64,000 bases of DNA from Lentzea sp033794685 (GTDB lineage Bacteria; Actinomycetota; Actinomycetes; Mycobacteriales; Pseudonocardiaceae): assembly GCA_033794685.1 (NCBI GenBank), contig JARAYZ010000002.1. One strand, 5' to 3'. A program made the translations under genes and the position numbers. The notes beneath the pieces are model-generated. The model was not told the origin of the DNA, searched no databases, and saw only the letters and a list, made by a program, of their open reading frames with translations. Below are positions 8,843-17,941 of this stretch, piece by piece (position 1 is the stretch's first letter; each line of letters opens with the position of its first letter).

Positions 8843-9460
8843 CTAGGCGTCACCCCGGGACCGGTGCTTCTCGATTCCTGACCGGACCGCGATCATTCCG
8901 GCGACGACCACCGCGACGGCCACGAGCATGCTCCCGGTGCCGACGACCTTCTCGATCCTGCGAGCGGTCTCCCCCGCCGCCGCACCGAGTCCGATGTGCA
9001 ACGCGCACCACCCGGTGGCGCCCACGAGCACGGCGGGCAGGAACGTCCGGTACGGCAGCCCGGCGGCTCCGGCGGCGGCCGGCAGCAGCGTGCGCAGCAC
9101 CGGGAGGAAGATCGCGATCAACACTGCGACGGCTCCCCTGCGCCTCAGGAAGTCGGTCGCACGGTCCCAGTGCCGCGCGCCGTGCCGTCGCACGATCCGC
9201 GACTCGCGCAGCCGTGCCCCGTAACGCCGGCCGATCAGGAACCCGACCGAGTCGCCACCGACCGCGCACACCGTGGTCACGAGCCACATCAGCACGAACG
9301 CGGGCGGGCTGGTGGCGGTGGTGCCGAGCACGAACAGACCGGTATCGCCGGGCGCGATGAAACCCAGGCCGAGCGTGCACTCGCCGAACACGAGCACACC
9401 GGCGGCGACGATCACCCAGGCCGGCGGCAGGGTCGCGAGCCAGTCGAGGAACGCGGTCAC
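8843..9460 (-). CDS. DedA-family membrane protein
   Basis: 205 residues with the DedA/SNARE-associated pattern: an N-terminal helix, the re-entrant segment FGECTLGLGFIAPGDTGLFV, the GGDSVGFLIGRRYGARL block, and FLPVLRTLLPAAAGAAGLPYRTFL. DedA proteins are implicated in flipping lipid carriers such as undecaprenyl phosphate and in membrane homeostasis. The ATG at 9460 overlaps the stop of the upstream secreted hydrolase gene by 4 bp, so they share a message. Exact substrate unknown. Confidence 0.85.
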   Translation of the reverse strand: MTAFLDWLATLPPAWVIVAAGVLVFGECTLGLGFIAPGDTGLFVLGTTATSPPAFVLMWLVTTVCAVGGDSVGFLIGRRYGARLRESRIVRRHGARHWDRATDFLRRRGAVAVLIAIFLPVLRTLLPAAAGAAGLPYRTFLPAVLVGATGWCALHIGLGAAAGETARRIEKVVGTGSMLVAVAVVVAGMIAVRSGIEKHRSRGDA

Positions 9461-10593
9461 GGGACGAGCCTCGCGTCCGGGTGCGGCGATGCCCCGTCGA
9501 ACAGGGTGGTGTGCCGCCCGCGCAGGTGCAGGTCGAAGAACGCCGCGAGGTAGTCCCGTTGAGCCGCAAGCGATCGGTCCGCGTCAACCGTGCCGATCGC
9601 CGCCGCGAGCTTGTCCGCGGGCAACGGGTGCGAGCGGTCGATCTGGGGCAGCAGCACCTGGGCGTCGGTGAAGCTCGCGTGTTCCGCGGCGGGCAGGTAC
9701 ACGTCCCGCTTCCACCCGGTGGAGTTCGCCCAGAACGACGCCCAGTCCGGTGCGTGCAGGTGGTTGTGCGGGTGCCGGTCGGCCCCGCTCGTGCCGCCGC
9801 CCATCAGCAGGAACGGCCGGTCGGCGCCGCGCGCGCTCGCCTGGCCCGAGTTCGGGTCCATGCTGCCGTCGAGGTTGGCGCCGGCGTCGATGCGCGCGTC
9901 GGTGAGCATGGCCTCGGCTGCGGTGAACCCGCCCATGGAGTGGCCGGCCATGCCGACCCTCGACAGGTCCATCACGCCCGCCAACGCCGTGGTGCCGAGC
10001 CGGTCCAGCACGAAACTCGTGTCGCGCACCCGTTCCCGCATCATCAGCGCCGTGTCCGCGCGGCTGACCGGGAGTTCGACGCGGTCCGGGAACTCCACGG
10101 GACCCGCGAAGGTGTGGTCGATGGTGACGACGACGTAGCCGCGGCTGGCGAGGTCCTCGACGGGCGTGGTGCAGAACGAACGCGACTGCCCGCGTCCCGG
10201 CGAGTAGAGGATCACCGGACGGCGGCCCGGAAGTGGCGGCGCCGCCCTCGCGTGGGTGCGGGTGCCCGCGAAGTCGGCGACACCGGGATCGAGCCCGACC
10301 GAGCCTGCGGAGGTCTGGTCGTAGAACGCCGCGATCCCCGGGCCGAGGTGCCGCACCGGCGCCCGGAACGAGGGTGTTGCCGGATACCACAAGGAGATCA
10401 TCAGTTCGCGTGACCTGCCCGGCGTCCACGGATCGGCGCGGGACTCGTCCACGAGGTGCAGTTCGGTGGTGCCGACGGACAACGGACCGGTCGGCCTCGG
10501 CAGGGTCAGCGGAACGGGCGCGGCGAGTGCGGGCGCGGCCAGCGCGACCGTCAGCATCCCGGCCGCCACAACGGCTTTGTAGCTGGTTTTCAC
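9457..10593 (-). CDS. secreted alpha/beta-hydrolase (PAF-acetylhydrolase/lipase-like)
   Basis: 378 residues with a clear Sec signal peptide (MKTSYKAVVAAGMLTVALAAPALA, cleavage after ALA). The mature domain has RRPVILYSPGRGQSR, the nucleophile elbow GMAGHSMGGFTAAEA, and a C-terminal region with conserved His (AAEHASFTD). This matches the platelet-activating-factor acetylhydrolase/dienelactone hydrolase-like group of secreted actinobacterial hydrolases. Likely an esterase acting outside the cell; substrate unknown. First gene of a leftward pair with DedA. Confidence 0.8.
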   Translation of the reverse strand: MKTSYKAVVAAGMLTVALAAPALAAPVPLTLPRPTGPLSVGTTELHLVDESRADPWTPGRSRELMISLWYPATPSFRAPVRHLGPGIAAFYDQTSAGSVGLDPGVADFAGTRTHARAAPPLPGRRPVILYSPGRGQSRSFCTTPVEDLASRGYVVVTIDHTFAGPVEFPDRVELPVSRADTALMMRERVRDTSFVLDRLGTTALAGVMDLSRVGMAGHSMGGFTAAEAMLTDARIDAGANLDGSMDPNSGQASARGADRPFLLMGGGTSGADRHPHNHLHAPDWASFWANSTGWKRDVYLPAAEHASFTDAQVLLPQIDRSHPLPADKLAAAIGTVDADRSLAAQRDYLAAFFDLHLRGRHTTLFDGASPHPDARLVP

Positions 10594-10670
10594 ACGGCCG
10601 AGCCTGTCGATCCCACCTGCCGGCCGGCATCTGTCGAACGCTGCCGGTGGTACTGATCGAAAGACGTAGA

Positions 10671-11327
10671 TCAGCCCTCGTCGACCAGCCCGGCCTCGAA
10701 CGCGATGATCGCCGCGCGCACCCGGTTCGGCACCTCCAGCCGGCGCAGGATCGAGCTGACGAACACCTTCACCGTGCCCTCCACGACGTGCAGCCGCCGG
10801 CCGATCTCGGCGTTGGGCAGCCCGGCGCCGACCAGGGCGAGCACCTCCCGTTCGCGCTCGGTGAGACCCGCGACCAGGTCCCGTGCGCGAGCCGCGCCGG
10901 ACACCCGTTCACCACCCAGCCGCCGGATCGCCCAGTGCGCGATCTTCGGCGACAGGTACGCGGCCCCCGCGGCGACCGCTCTGATGCCCGCGAAGAGCTC
11001 CCTCGGATCCCCTGACTTGAGCAGGAAACCGCTGGCACCGCCGTCGAACGCGCGCGCGATGTGCTCGTCCTCGGAGAACGTCGTCAGCATGATCACGCCG
11101 GTTCCCGGGACGGTGCGGCGGATCTCGGCCGCCGCGGCCAGCCCGTCCATGCGCGGCATCACGATGTCGAGCAGCACGACGTCCGGCCGGTGCGCCTGGG
11201 CGAGTTCCACCGCCGCGCGCCCGTCGGCCGCCTCACCGACCACCTCGAACTCCGGATCGGCGCCCAGCACGGCCCGGACCCCGGCCCTGGTCAGCGGTTC
11301 GTCGTCGGCCAGCAGCACCCGGATCAC
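10671..11327 (-). CDS. NarL/LuxR-family response regulator
   Basis: 218 residues from GTG 11327, whose codon overlaps the stop of the upstream kinase (GTGA). The receiver domain starts VIRVLLADDEPLTRAG, with phospho-acceptor Asp54 in VVLLDIVMP and a conserved Lys in SGFLLKSGDP. The C-terminal HTH is LTEREREVLALVGAGLPNAE. Partner of the sensor kinase directly upstream; targets not evident. Confidence 0.93.
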   Translation of the reverse strand: MIRVLLADDEPLTRAGVRAVLGADPEFEVVGEAADGRAAVELAQAHRPDVVLLDIVMPRMDGLAAAAEIRRTVPGTGVIMLTTFSEDEHIARAFDGGASGFLLKSGDPRELFAGIRAVAAGAAYLSPKIAHWAIRRLGGERVSGAARARDLVAGLTEREREVLALVGAGLPNAEIGRRLHVVEGTVKVFVSSILRRLEVPNRVRAAIIAFEAGLVDEG

Positions 11328-12778
11328 CGCGCCTCCCCCGCCGAGATGGCGCTGCGCGGCAGGGTCTCCTTGAGCACCAACCGGTCCTCGGCGAAGCACA
11401 GCCGGTGGAACAGCCGGCCGTCGGTCTGCTCGCGCGACCAGTGGTAGCGGCAGTCAGCGCCCTTCGGCGGATCGGACAGCATGCGTTCGGGGTCCCCCAG
11501 GATCTGGAACGGTGGCAGCAGGGCCTCGACGCCGGAGCGCGGTGCGTCGAGTTCGATCTTCTCGAACACCTCGGGGTCGAGGCTGTTGTTGGCGCCGACC
11601 GTCGCGTAGAGCGCCATCGCGAGCACGGCGACCGAAGTACCGGCCAGCAAAGGCTTCTTGGCGACGTTGACCAGGCTTCGACGGGCGGGCTCGCCGACGG
11701 ACTCCGGTCGCGCGTCGTGCGGCAGCTCCGCCACGAGCACGAACCCTCCGTCCCGTGGCTCGGCGGTGAGGGTGCCGCCCAGCAGCCGGGCGTGTTCGGC
11801 CAGCCCCGCGAGCCCGGTGCCGTTCCCCGGAGCGGACTTCCGGCTCGGCTGTCCATTCGCGACGGTCGCGGTCGTGCTGTCCCGCGAGCGTTCCACCTGC
11901 ACGCGGACCGGGGCTCCGGGCGCGTGCTTGGCGGCGTTGGTCAGTCCTTCCCGGACGATCCGGTGCACGGCGCTTTCGACGGCTTCGGGTGACGGCTCCG
12001 CCAGGGTCAGCTCGACGTCCATGCCCGCGGCCGCGGCGCGTTCGACCAGTTCGGTGACGCCGGTCCGTTCGTCTCGCGGCTGCAGGACACCGATGATCTC
12101 CTGCAGCCGTTCGGTCGCCGCCGCCACGCCCGCCCTCAGCTCACCCGCCGCCGCCCGATGCCGTTCGGGCAGGTCCGGCGACACCTCGAGAGCGGCCGCG
12201 CGCAACGCGATGAGGCCCCACTCGTGACCGAGGGAGTCGTGCATGTCGCGCGCGATCCGCGCCCGTTCGCGAGACCGCGCCTGCTCCTGCCCCGCCACCG
12301 CGAGTTCCGCACGCAACCGCAGATACCGGCCCGCCAGCCACGGACCCAAGACCACGACCAGCACGATCAGCACCAGCACGAACCAGTCGTAGACGCCGAA
12401 CAGCACGCCGAAGCCGCCGCGCACCGACCCGTCCGCGAGCACGCTGACCGGCAGTCCGGCGAGCAGCACAGCGGCCAGGGGTAGGAGCACCGAGTCCTCG
12501 GCCCGGCGTCCGGCCCGGAACCCGAAGACCGCGGCCGCGACGAACGGCCAGACCCACGGCGGGTTCGTCACGGTCGAGCCCAGCACCAGCGCCGGAACCG
12601 CCGCGGCCGCGACGAGCGCGCACACCGTCCACACCGGAAACCTGCGGAAGAGCACCACCGCGCCGGTCAGCAGGAGCAGACCGGCGACCAGCCCGGCGAG
12701 ACCACCGATCACCAGCGGCACCGCCAGGACCACCCACAACACGGCATCCGGCCACCGCAGCCCCCAGCCGCACCTCAT
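11324..12778 (-). CDS. NarL-type sensor histidine kinase with extra C-terminal membrane-anchored domain
   Basis: 484 residues from ATG 12778. Several N-terminal membrane helices are followed by the HisKA_3 dimerisation helix with phospho-acceptor His180 (IARDMHDSLGHEWG), then a HATPase_c domain with the N box REGLTNAAKHAPGAP and G box GTGLAGLAEHARLLGG. Normally the protein would end about residue 365. Here it continues for about 100 residues with a further hydrophobic segment (about 375-395, LLAGTSVAVLAMALYATVG) and a roughly 85-residue domain containing two cysteines. That tail would probably be outside the cell. The stop overlaps the response regulator start. Confidence 0.9.
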   Translation of the reverse strand: MRCGWGLRWPDAVLWVVLAVPLVIGGLAGLVAGLLLLTGAVVLFRRFPVWTVCALVAAAAVPALVLGSTVTNPPWVWPFVAAAVFGFRAGRRAEDSVLLPLAAVLLAGLPVSVLADGSVRGGFGVLFGVYDWFVLVLIVLVVVLGPWLAGRYLRLRAELAVAGQEQARSRERARIARDMHDSLGHEWGLIALRAAALEVSPDLPERHRAAAGELRAGVAAATERLQEIIGVLQPRDERTGVTELVERAAAAGMDVELTLAEPSPEAVESAVHRIVREGLTNAAKHAPGAPVRVQVERSRDSTTATVANGQPSRKSAPGNGTGLAGLAEHARLLGGTLTAEPRDGGFVLVAELPHDARPESVGEPARRSLVNVAKKPLLAGTSVAVLAMALYATVGANNSLDPEVFEKIELDAPRSGVEALLPPFQILGDPERMLSDPPKGADCRYHWSREQTDGRLFHRLCFAEDRLVLKETLPRSAISAGEAR

Positions 12779-12836
12779 CGGTTCATCGTAGGAGACGGTC
12801 TTTGTGACCCATGGCACCGAGCCCGTCCGAAACAAA

Positions 12837-12877
12837 CGGGGTAGAGTCCACTTCTGAAAGCGGGGTACGGTCCGCTT
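12837..12877. promoter_or_regulatory. duplicated operator-like site upstream of the FMN reductase
   Basis: Two near-identical 17-bp units, CGGGGTAGAGTCCACTT (12837-12853) and CGGGGTACGGTCCGCTT (12861-12877), are spaced 24 bp start to start and end 25 bp before the ATG of the reductase. The shape (GGGGTA..GTCC) is like TetR-family operators next to oxidoreductases; the cognate regulator is not in this window. Confidence 0.5.
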
Positions 12878-12902
12878 CATCTTCGGCAAAGGACCTCAGG
12901 AC

Positions 12903-13484
12903 ATGACGCACATCGGGATCATCATCGGCAGCACCCGCCCCGGCCGGAACGGCGAGCAGGTGGCGAAGTGGGTCGCCCAGCACGCGCAGGAGCGCACGGA
13001 CGCGACGTTCGAGCTGGTCGACCTCAAGGACTTCCCGCTGCCCCACCTCGACGAGCCGATGCCGCCGGCGATGGGCCAGTACCAGCACGACCACACCAAG
13101 GCGTGGGCGGCGAAGATCGCCGAGTTCGACGGCTTCGTCATGGTCACGCCCGAGTACAACCACTCGACGTCCGGCGTGCTGAAGAACGCGATCGACTACC
13201 TGTTCGCCGAGTGGAACAACAAGGCCGTGGGCTTCGTGTCGTACGGCGGCGTCGGTGGCGCACGGGCCGTGGAGCACCTTCGGCTCGTCGCGGGTGAGCT
13301 GAAGATGGCCGACGTGCGCACGAGCGTGTCGCTGTCGATGTTCACCGAGTTCAAGAACTTCAGCGAGTTCCAGCCGTCGGACTTCCAGGTGTCCACGCTG
13401 TCCACGATGTTCGACGAGCTCGTCGCCTGGAGCAGCGCACTCGCACCGTTGCGCGACCGTCAGCTCGCCACACAACAGGCCTAG
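12903..13484 (+). CDS. NAD(P)H-dependent FMN reductase
   Basis: 193 residues starting MTHIGIIIGSTRPGRNGEQV, the flavodoxin-like GSxRxxR FMN-phosphate loop. Further family marks are the acidic VDLKDFPLPHLDEP segment and the signature FVMVTPEYNHSTSGVLKNAIDYL. Members reduce FMN, quinones or chromate with NAD(P)H. It is transcribed alone, divergent from the two-component genes, behind a duplicated operator-like site. Substrate in vivo unknown. Confidence 0.92.
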   Translation: MTHIGIIIGSTRPGRNGEQVAKWVAQHAQERTDATFELVDLKDFPLPHLDEPMPPAMGQYQHDHTKAWAAKIAEFDGFVMVTPEYNHSTSGVLKNAIDYLFAEWNNKAVGFVSYGGVGGARAVEHLRLVAGELKMADVRTSVSLSMFTEFKNFSEFQPSDFQVSTLSTMFDELVAWSSALAPLRDRQLATQQA

Positions 13485-13490
13485 GTCCGG

Positions 13491-13509
13491 GCTGCCGCAT
13501 CACGGCAGC
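13491..13509. terminator. short hairpin between convergent genes
   Basis: GCTGCCG (13491-13497) pairs with CGGCAGC (13503-13509) across a five-base loop. It lies between the FMN reductase stop and the end of the convergent transporter gene and could end both transcripts; there is no T-tract. Confidence 0.4.
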
Positions 13510-14432
13510 AACCGCGGCACCACCCGCACGTAGACGACCATGCCGACCACCTCGACCAGTGTCTGCGTCACCACGACGACGGCCGCGACGTCGCCGGGCA
13601 GTGCCAGCGCCAGCGGCAGCACCACCAGCGAGTTGCGCGTGGCCCCGGTGAACACGATCGCACGGCTCGACGCCACGTCCAGACTCCACAACCTGGCGAC
13701 GACGAGCCCGGCGAAAGCCATGACCACCAGGAACGCCACGTAGAACGGCACCACGCGCACGACCTGCGTCAGGTCGTCACCGAGCTTCGGCACCTGCGAC
13801 GCCACGACCGTGAACAGGGTCGCGGCCATCAACGGCACCATCGTCGTGCCGATCGCTCCGGCGAACCGCTCCGCCGCGAAGGTCTGGGTGAGCCACGCCA
13901 GCGTCAGCGGGATCGCGATCAGCACCACGAACGCCTCGACGAACGGCCTGGGTTCGACGGCCGCCAGGCCGGAACCGAGGAAGAGCCACAGGTAGACGGG
14001 CAGCAGCACCATCTGTGCGAGCAGTAGCAACGGCGTGGCGGCGAGCAGGCGCCGGCTGTCACCGCCGGCCAGCCCGCTGAACACGATCACGTAGTCCACG
14101 CACGGAGTCAGCAACACCAACAGCACACCCAACCGGATGGCCTCATCATCCGGGAGGAACGCGAACAGCGCCGCCACCACCACCGGCACCACGACGAAGT
14201 TCAGGACGAGCGCGGCCGCCAGGAACCGGCCCGCCCGCAGCGAACGCCCGAGTTCGGCCACCGGGACCTGGAGGAACGTCACGTACAGCAGAACGGCCAG
14301 CACGGGGTTGATGGCGTGTTCGAGGACCGGCCCGGCGCCCGGCGCGGTCCAGCCGGCCACCCCGCCCGCGGCCAGAGCGCCGAGGTAGACGGCGACCTGG
14401 TGACGTTCCATCCCCGCGACGAACCCCGGCAA
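13500..14432 (-). CDS. arsenite/bile-acid:sodium symporter-like transporter
   Basis: About 310 residues with some ten hydrophobic segments. The central motif TPCVDYVIVFSGLAGGDSRRLLAATPLLLL and the late helix TGATRNSLVVLPLALALP resemble the BASS/ACR3-type 'arsenic resistance protein' group. Start is ATG 14432, with ATG 14411 an alternative. No arsR or arsC lies next to it, so arsenite export is not supported by context and the substrate stays open. Confidence 0.75.
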   Translation of the reverse strand: MPGFVAGMERHQVAVYLGALAAGGVAGWTAPGAGPVLEHAINPVLAVLLYVTFLQVPVAELGRSLRAGRFLAAALVLNFVVVPVVVAALFAFLPDDEAIRLGVLLVLLTPCVDYVIVFSGLAGGDSRRLLAATPLLLLAQMVLLPVYLWLFLGSGLAAVEPRPFVEAFVVLIAIPLTLAWLTQTFAAERFAGAIGTTMVPLMAATLFTVVASQVPKLGDDLTQVVRVVPFYVAFLVVMAFAGLVVARLWSLDVASSRAIVFTGATRNSLVVLPLALALPGDVAAVVVVTQTLVEVVGMVVYVRVVPRLLP

Positions 14433-14550
14433 GACACCCTCCCGATCGGATGATCAGGACGATATCGGCAGCGGGCGGGTCGGCTCCCCGGTGCGCGTGC
14501 TCACCTCGCTGCTTCTTCCACGCCTCCGACGACAAACCCGTACCCGCAGG

Positions 14551-16284
14551 TCAATCGGCGAACGCGTCGGCCTGCGACCGGTAGAGCCGCGCGTAACGGC
14601 CGTTGCGCGCGAGCAACTCGCGGTGGGAGCCGAGTTCCGCGATGCCGCCGTCGGCCAGCACCACGATCAGGTCGGCCGACCGGACGGTGGAGAAGCGGTG
14701 GGTGACGAGGACCGTGATCATGCCGTCGGCGCCGTCGGTGGCCCTGGTCATGCCGTCGAACAGGGCGTCCTCGGTGAACGCGTCGAGCGAGGCGGTCGGT
14801 TCGTCGAAGAACCGCACCAGCGGGGTGGTTCTGGCGAGGCCGCGGGCGAGCGCGAGCCGTTGCCACTGGCCGGTGGAGAGGTCGGCGCCGCCCCACGCCG
14901 TGCCGAGCTGGGCGTCCTGCGCCAGCACGTCGGCGCTCGCCCTGGTGATCGCGTCGCGGACGTGCTCCGCGTCGTCGAGGTGGTCGAGGTCGCCGACGCC
15001 CACGGCGTGCTGGACGGTGAACTCGAAGCGCGCGAAGTCCTGGAAGGCCGCCGCGAGCCGGGCGCGCCATTCGTGGACGTCCAGGTCCGCGAGGTCCACG
15101 CCGTCGACCGTGATCCGGCCCTCGGTGGGTTCGTACATCCTGGTGAGGAGTTTGACGAGGGTGGTCTTGCCGGCGCCGTTCTCGCCGACGACGGCCAGCG
15201 CGGCCCCGGCGGGGATGGTCAGCGAGACGTTGCGCAGCACCCACTTCTCGCTGCCGGGGTACCGAAAGGACACGTTCTCGAGCCGAACGCCCTCGGCGAG
15301 CCGCTCGGGCGGTCGCGCGCTGCCGGTGGCGGTGCGGGCGTGGTCGGCGAGCCAGAGGAACCGGCGGACGGTGTGCAGGGTGCGGCCGAAGCCCGCGACC
15401 GCCTGGATCGGCCAGATCACGGCGGTCTGCACCTGCTGGCTGAGGTAGATCGCCAGCACCACGTCGCCGGGTGCCGACCTCCCCTGGATCGCCTGGTGCA
15501 GCACGAAACCGACGGCGGCGATCACTCCGACGACGTACAGGACCTGCTGGGCGAGCGAAGCGAGTGCGACCTTGCGTTCGGCCCGCTCGAGCGGTGCGCG
15601 CTGGGCTTTCCAGAGCGTGTCGATGCGGCGTTCGAGGGTGCCGGCGAGCCCGAAGAGCCGGATCTCGACGGCGGCGTCACGATCCTGGGCGACCGCACGG
15701 AGGTGGCGGGCGGTGCGACCGGGCAACGCCGAGAGGTCTTCCGCCCGCGCCCGCCATCGTTGCTGGGCCTTGGTGATCAGCAGGGCGGGCAACGCGAGCA
15801 GCACCAGCGCGAGCATCGCCGGGTGTGCGACGACCAGCAGGACCAGCACCGTGAGGCCCGCGCAGACCGCCTTGACCGTGACGGCGAGGGCGCTCAGGGA
15901 GTTGCCCAGCTGACCTTGCCGCTGCCGCAGGATCTCCAGCTGGTCCTGATACTCGGCGCGTTCGAAGTGCTCGAGCGTCGGCAGTTCCGCGGACAACCGC
16001 GCGATCTCGGTGTCGAACGCGTGCGCGACCTTCTCCCCCAGCACCATTCGCCATTGGCTGGCCGACAGGTCGAGCTGCCAACCGAGCCCCGCGCCGAGCA
16101 CCAGGGCGGCGACGCCGGTGACGACCTGGCCGGAGTCGTTGTGCAGCACGCCGTTCGTGAGCATCGCCAGCCACAACCCGGACAGGAGCACGAGGGTGTT
16201 GCCGAACGGCTCGGCGATCATCGCGAGCGTCAGCCGGCGGTCCACCCGCCACGCCATCGCGACCAGCACGCGGATCTCACGCAT
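14551..16284 (-). CDS. ABC exporter, fused permease/ATPase (lanthipeptide operon)
   Basis: 577 residues: an N-terminal six-helix permease region and a C-terminal nucleotide-binding domain with Walker A VVGENGAGKTTLVKL, signature LSTGQWQRLALARGL, Walker B VRFFDEPTASLD and the H-loop VTHRFSTV. It has no N-terminal C39 peptidase domain. The signature has T in place of the usual G/S (LSTGQ). It overlaps the upstream exporter gene by 8 bp and is the last gene of the operon. Together they probably form a heterodimeric exporter for the modified peptide (inference from operon). Confidence 0.9.
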   Translation of the reverse strand: MREIRVLVAMAWRVDRRLTLAMIAEPFGNTLVLLSGLWLAMLTNGVLHNDSGQVVTGVAALVLGAGLGWQLDLSASQWRMVLGEKVAHAFDTEIARLSAELPTLEHFERAEYQDQLEILRQRQGQLGNSLSALAVTVKAVCAGLTVLVLLVVAHPAMLALVLLALPALLITKAQQRWRARAEDLSALPGRTARHLRAVAQDRDAAVEIRLFGLAGTLERRIDTLWKAQRAPLERAERKVALASLAQQVLYVVGVIAAVGFVLHQAIQGRSAPGDVVLAIYLSQQVQTAVIWPIQAVAGFGRTLHTVRRFLWLADHARTATGSARPPERLAEGVRLENVSFRYPGSEKWVLRNVSLTIPAGAALAVVGENGAGKTTLVKLLTRMYEPTEGRITVDGVDLADLDVHEWRARLAAAFQDFARFEFTVQHAVGVGDLDHLDDAEHVRDAITRASADVLAQDAQLGTAWGGADLSTGQWQRLALARGLARTTPLVRFFDEPTASLDAFTEDALFDGMTRATDGADGMITVLVTHRFSTVRSADLIVVLADGGIAELGSHRELLARNGRYARLYRSQADAFAD

Positions 16285-17941
16285 GGCTCACCTCCTTCTC
16301 CGCGAACCTGTTGGCCTGCAACGAGTACATCGCGGCATACCGCCCGTTCAACGACATGAGTGCGGCATGCGTGCCGTCCTCGGCGATGCGTCCGTCCGCG
16401 ATCACGACGATGCGGTCGGCGTGCCTCACCGACGCGAGCCGATGCGACACGAGAATCGTCGTGATCTCGCCCGCCAGCTCGCTGAACCGCGCGAAGAGTT
16501 CCTCCTCGGCCAGCACGTCGAGGCCGGCACTCGGCTCGTCCATGATCAGCGTCCCGGTGTCGGCCGCCAGCAACGCCCTGGCCAGCGCGACCTTCTGCCA
16601 CTGCCCGCCGGACAGGTCACGTCCGCCGGGGTGCGACGACGACAGCACCGTGTCCCACCCGTGCGGCAGGTCGTCGAGCAGCCCCGTCCCGCCCGCCCGT
16701 TCCAGCGCCTTCTCGACGTCACCGGCGCCGAACCCGATGTTGTCCCTGAGCGACAGCTCGAAGCGGGTGAACCGCTGCACGATCGCGCTGACCTCGCCGG
16801 GCACCACGACTTCACCGCGGTCCGGTCGGTGGATGCCGCACAACAGGGAGACGAGCGTGCTCTTGCCGGCGCCGTTCTCGCCGACGATCGCCAGCGACTG
16901 TCCACGGGGGACAGTCAGGTCGATCCCCTTCAGCACTTGCTTTCCGCCGTAGCCGAAGTGGACGTCGGTGAGCTGGATCGCCGGCGCGACGACCTGCGGC
17001 CTCGGCGGGGCCGCGGGGAGACGCCGGGCGAGCGAGCGCGCCAGTTCCGCGACCTTGCGGGCCCGGGCCAGCGGAATCTCGGCACCGAACACGTACCCGA
17101 GCGCACTCGTGGCCAGCACCGCCTGCGTGTACACGACGATCTCGGCCGGTGTGACCGTGCCCTGCGCGATCGCCGTCAGCACGACGAGGTGCGCGACCAG
17201 CACACCGCCAGTCGCCGCGAACACCGTGCGCATGCCCAGCTTCCGTCCGGCCCACACGACCTGCAGGGCGTGCAGGTAGGAGTCGCGGTACAGCGGCACC
17301 AGCCACCCGGCCAGCCCGAACACGCGGATCTCCTTGGCAGCGGGGCTGTCCACCGCGAGCCCGCGCAGGTAACGGGCGCGCCGCAGGGCGTTCTCCCCCT
17401 GCTGCGCACCGAGGTTCATGCCGTGGTCGAGCCACTTCCGCACGCCGAAGCTCAACCCGCGCCACCCGAGGAACATGACGACCGGCGCCCACCACGCGAA
17501 CGCCGCCAGCACCGCGGCCGCGCCGACACCGGTGGCCCGCTGCCTGATCAACTCCCTGAGGGCCGTGGCGGTGCCGACGAACCCGTCGACCCGTTCGAAC
17601 TCGGCCAACGCCCCGAGTTCCTTCGTCGTCCGCGGATCCCCGAGGTGCGCCACCTCCGCGCGCAGGGTGGCACCGGCGACCTTCGCGTGGATCGCCTTGG
17701 CGAACCTCCCGTCGAGCACGGCGGATTCGTGGTCGAGGACGGCGGACAGCACCGTGCCGGCGAGGAGCGCGGACCCGAACAACACCAGCCCGAGAGTGGC
17801 CTGCGCCGAATCGTCCGGGAGTCCGGCGACCAGCACGCCGGATGCGGAGATGGCGGCGGCCGGGGCGAGGCCCTGCAGCACGGCCAGCACGCAGAAGAGG
17901 GCGAACCGCCGACGCCCCGTCTGCCACAGCAACGCTTTCAT
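16277..17941 (-). CDS. ABC exporter, fused permease/ATPase (lanthipeptide operon)
   Basis: 554 residues from ATG 17941 (MKALLWQTGRRRFALFCVLA). A membrane domain is followed by an ATPase domain with Walker A VGENGAGKSTLVSL, signature LSGGQWQKVALARALL, Walker B LIMDEPSAGLD and H-loop VSHRLASVRHADR. The start codon overlaps the stop of the peptidase gene (ATGA) and its own stop overlaps the next exporter start, so it is firmly part of the operon. It lacks a peptidase domain, consistent with the separate S9 peptidase doing leader removal. Confidence 0.9.
   Translation of the reverse strand: MKALLWQTGRRRFALFCVLAVLQGLAPAAAISASGVLVAGLPDDSAQATLGLVLFGSALLAGTVLSAVLDHESAVLDGRFAKAIHAKVAGATLRAEVAHLGDPRTTKELGALAEFERVDGFVGTATALRELIRQRATGVGAAAVLAAFAWWAPVVMFLGWRGLSFGVRKWLDHGMNLGAQQGENALRRARYLRGLAVDSPAAKEIRVFGLAGWLVPLYRDSYLHALQVVWAGRKLGMRTVFAATGGVLVAHLVVLTAIAQGTVTPAEIVVYTQAVLATSALGYVFGAEIPLARARKVAELARSLARRLPAAPPRPQVVAPAIQLTDVHFGYGGKQVLKGIDLTVPRGQSLAIVGENGAGKSTLVSLLCGIHRPDRGEVVVPGEVSAIVQRFTRFELSLRDNIGFGAGDVEKALERAGGTGLLDDLPHGWDTVLSSSHPGGRDLSGGQWQKVALARALLAADTGTLIMDEPSAGLDVLAEEELFARFSELAGEITTILVSHRLASVRHADRIVVIADGRIAEDGTHAALMSLNGRYAAMYSLQANRFAEKEVSHA

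Noticed and set aside
13500..14432. Arsenic resistance operon
   Set aside because: The transporter looks ACR3/BASS-like, but there is no arsR, arsC or arsenic-related neighbour, so an ars locus is not claimed.
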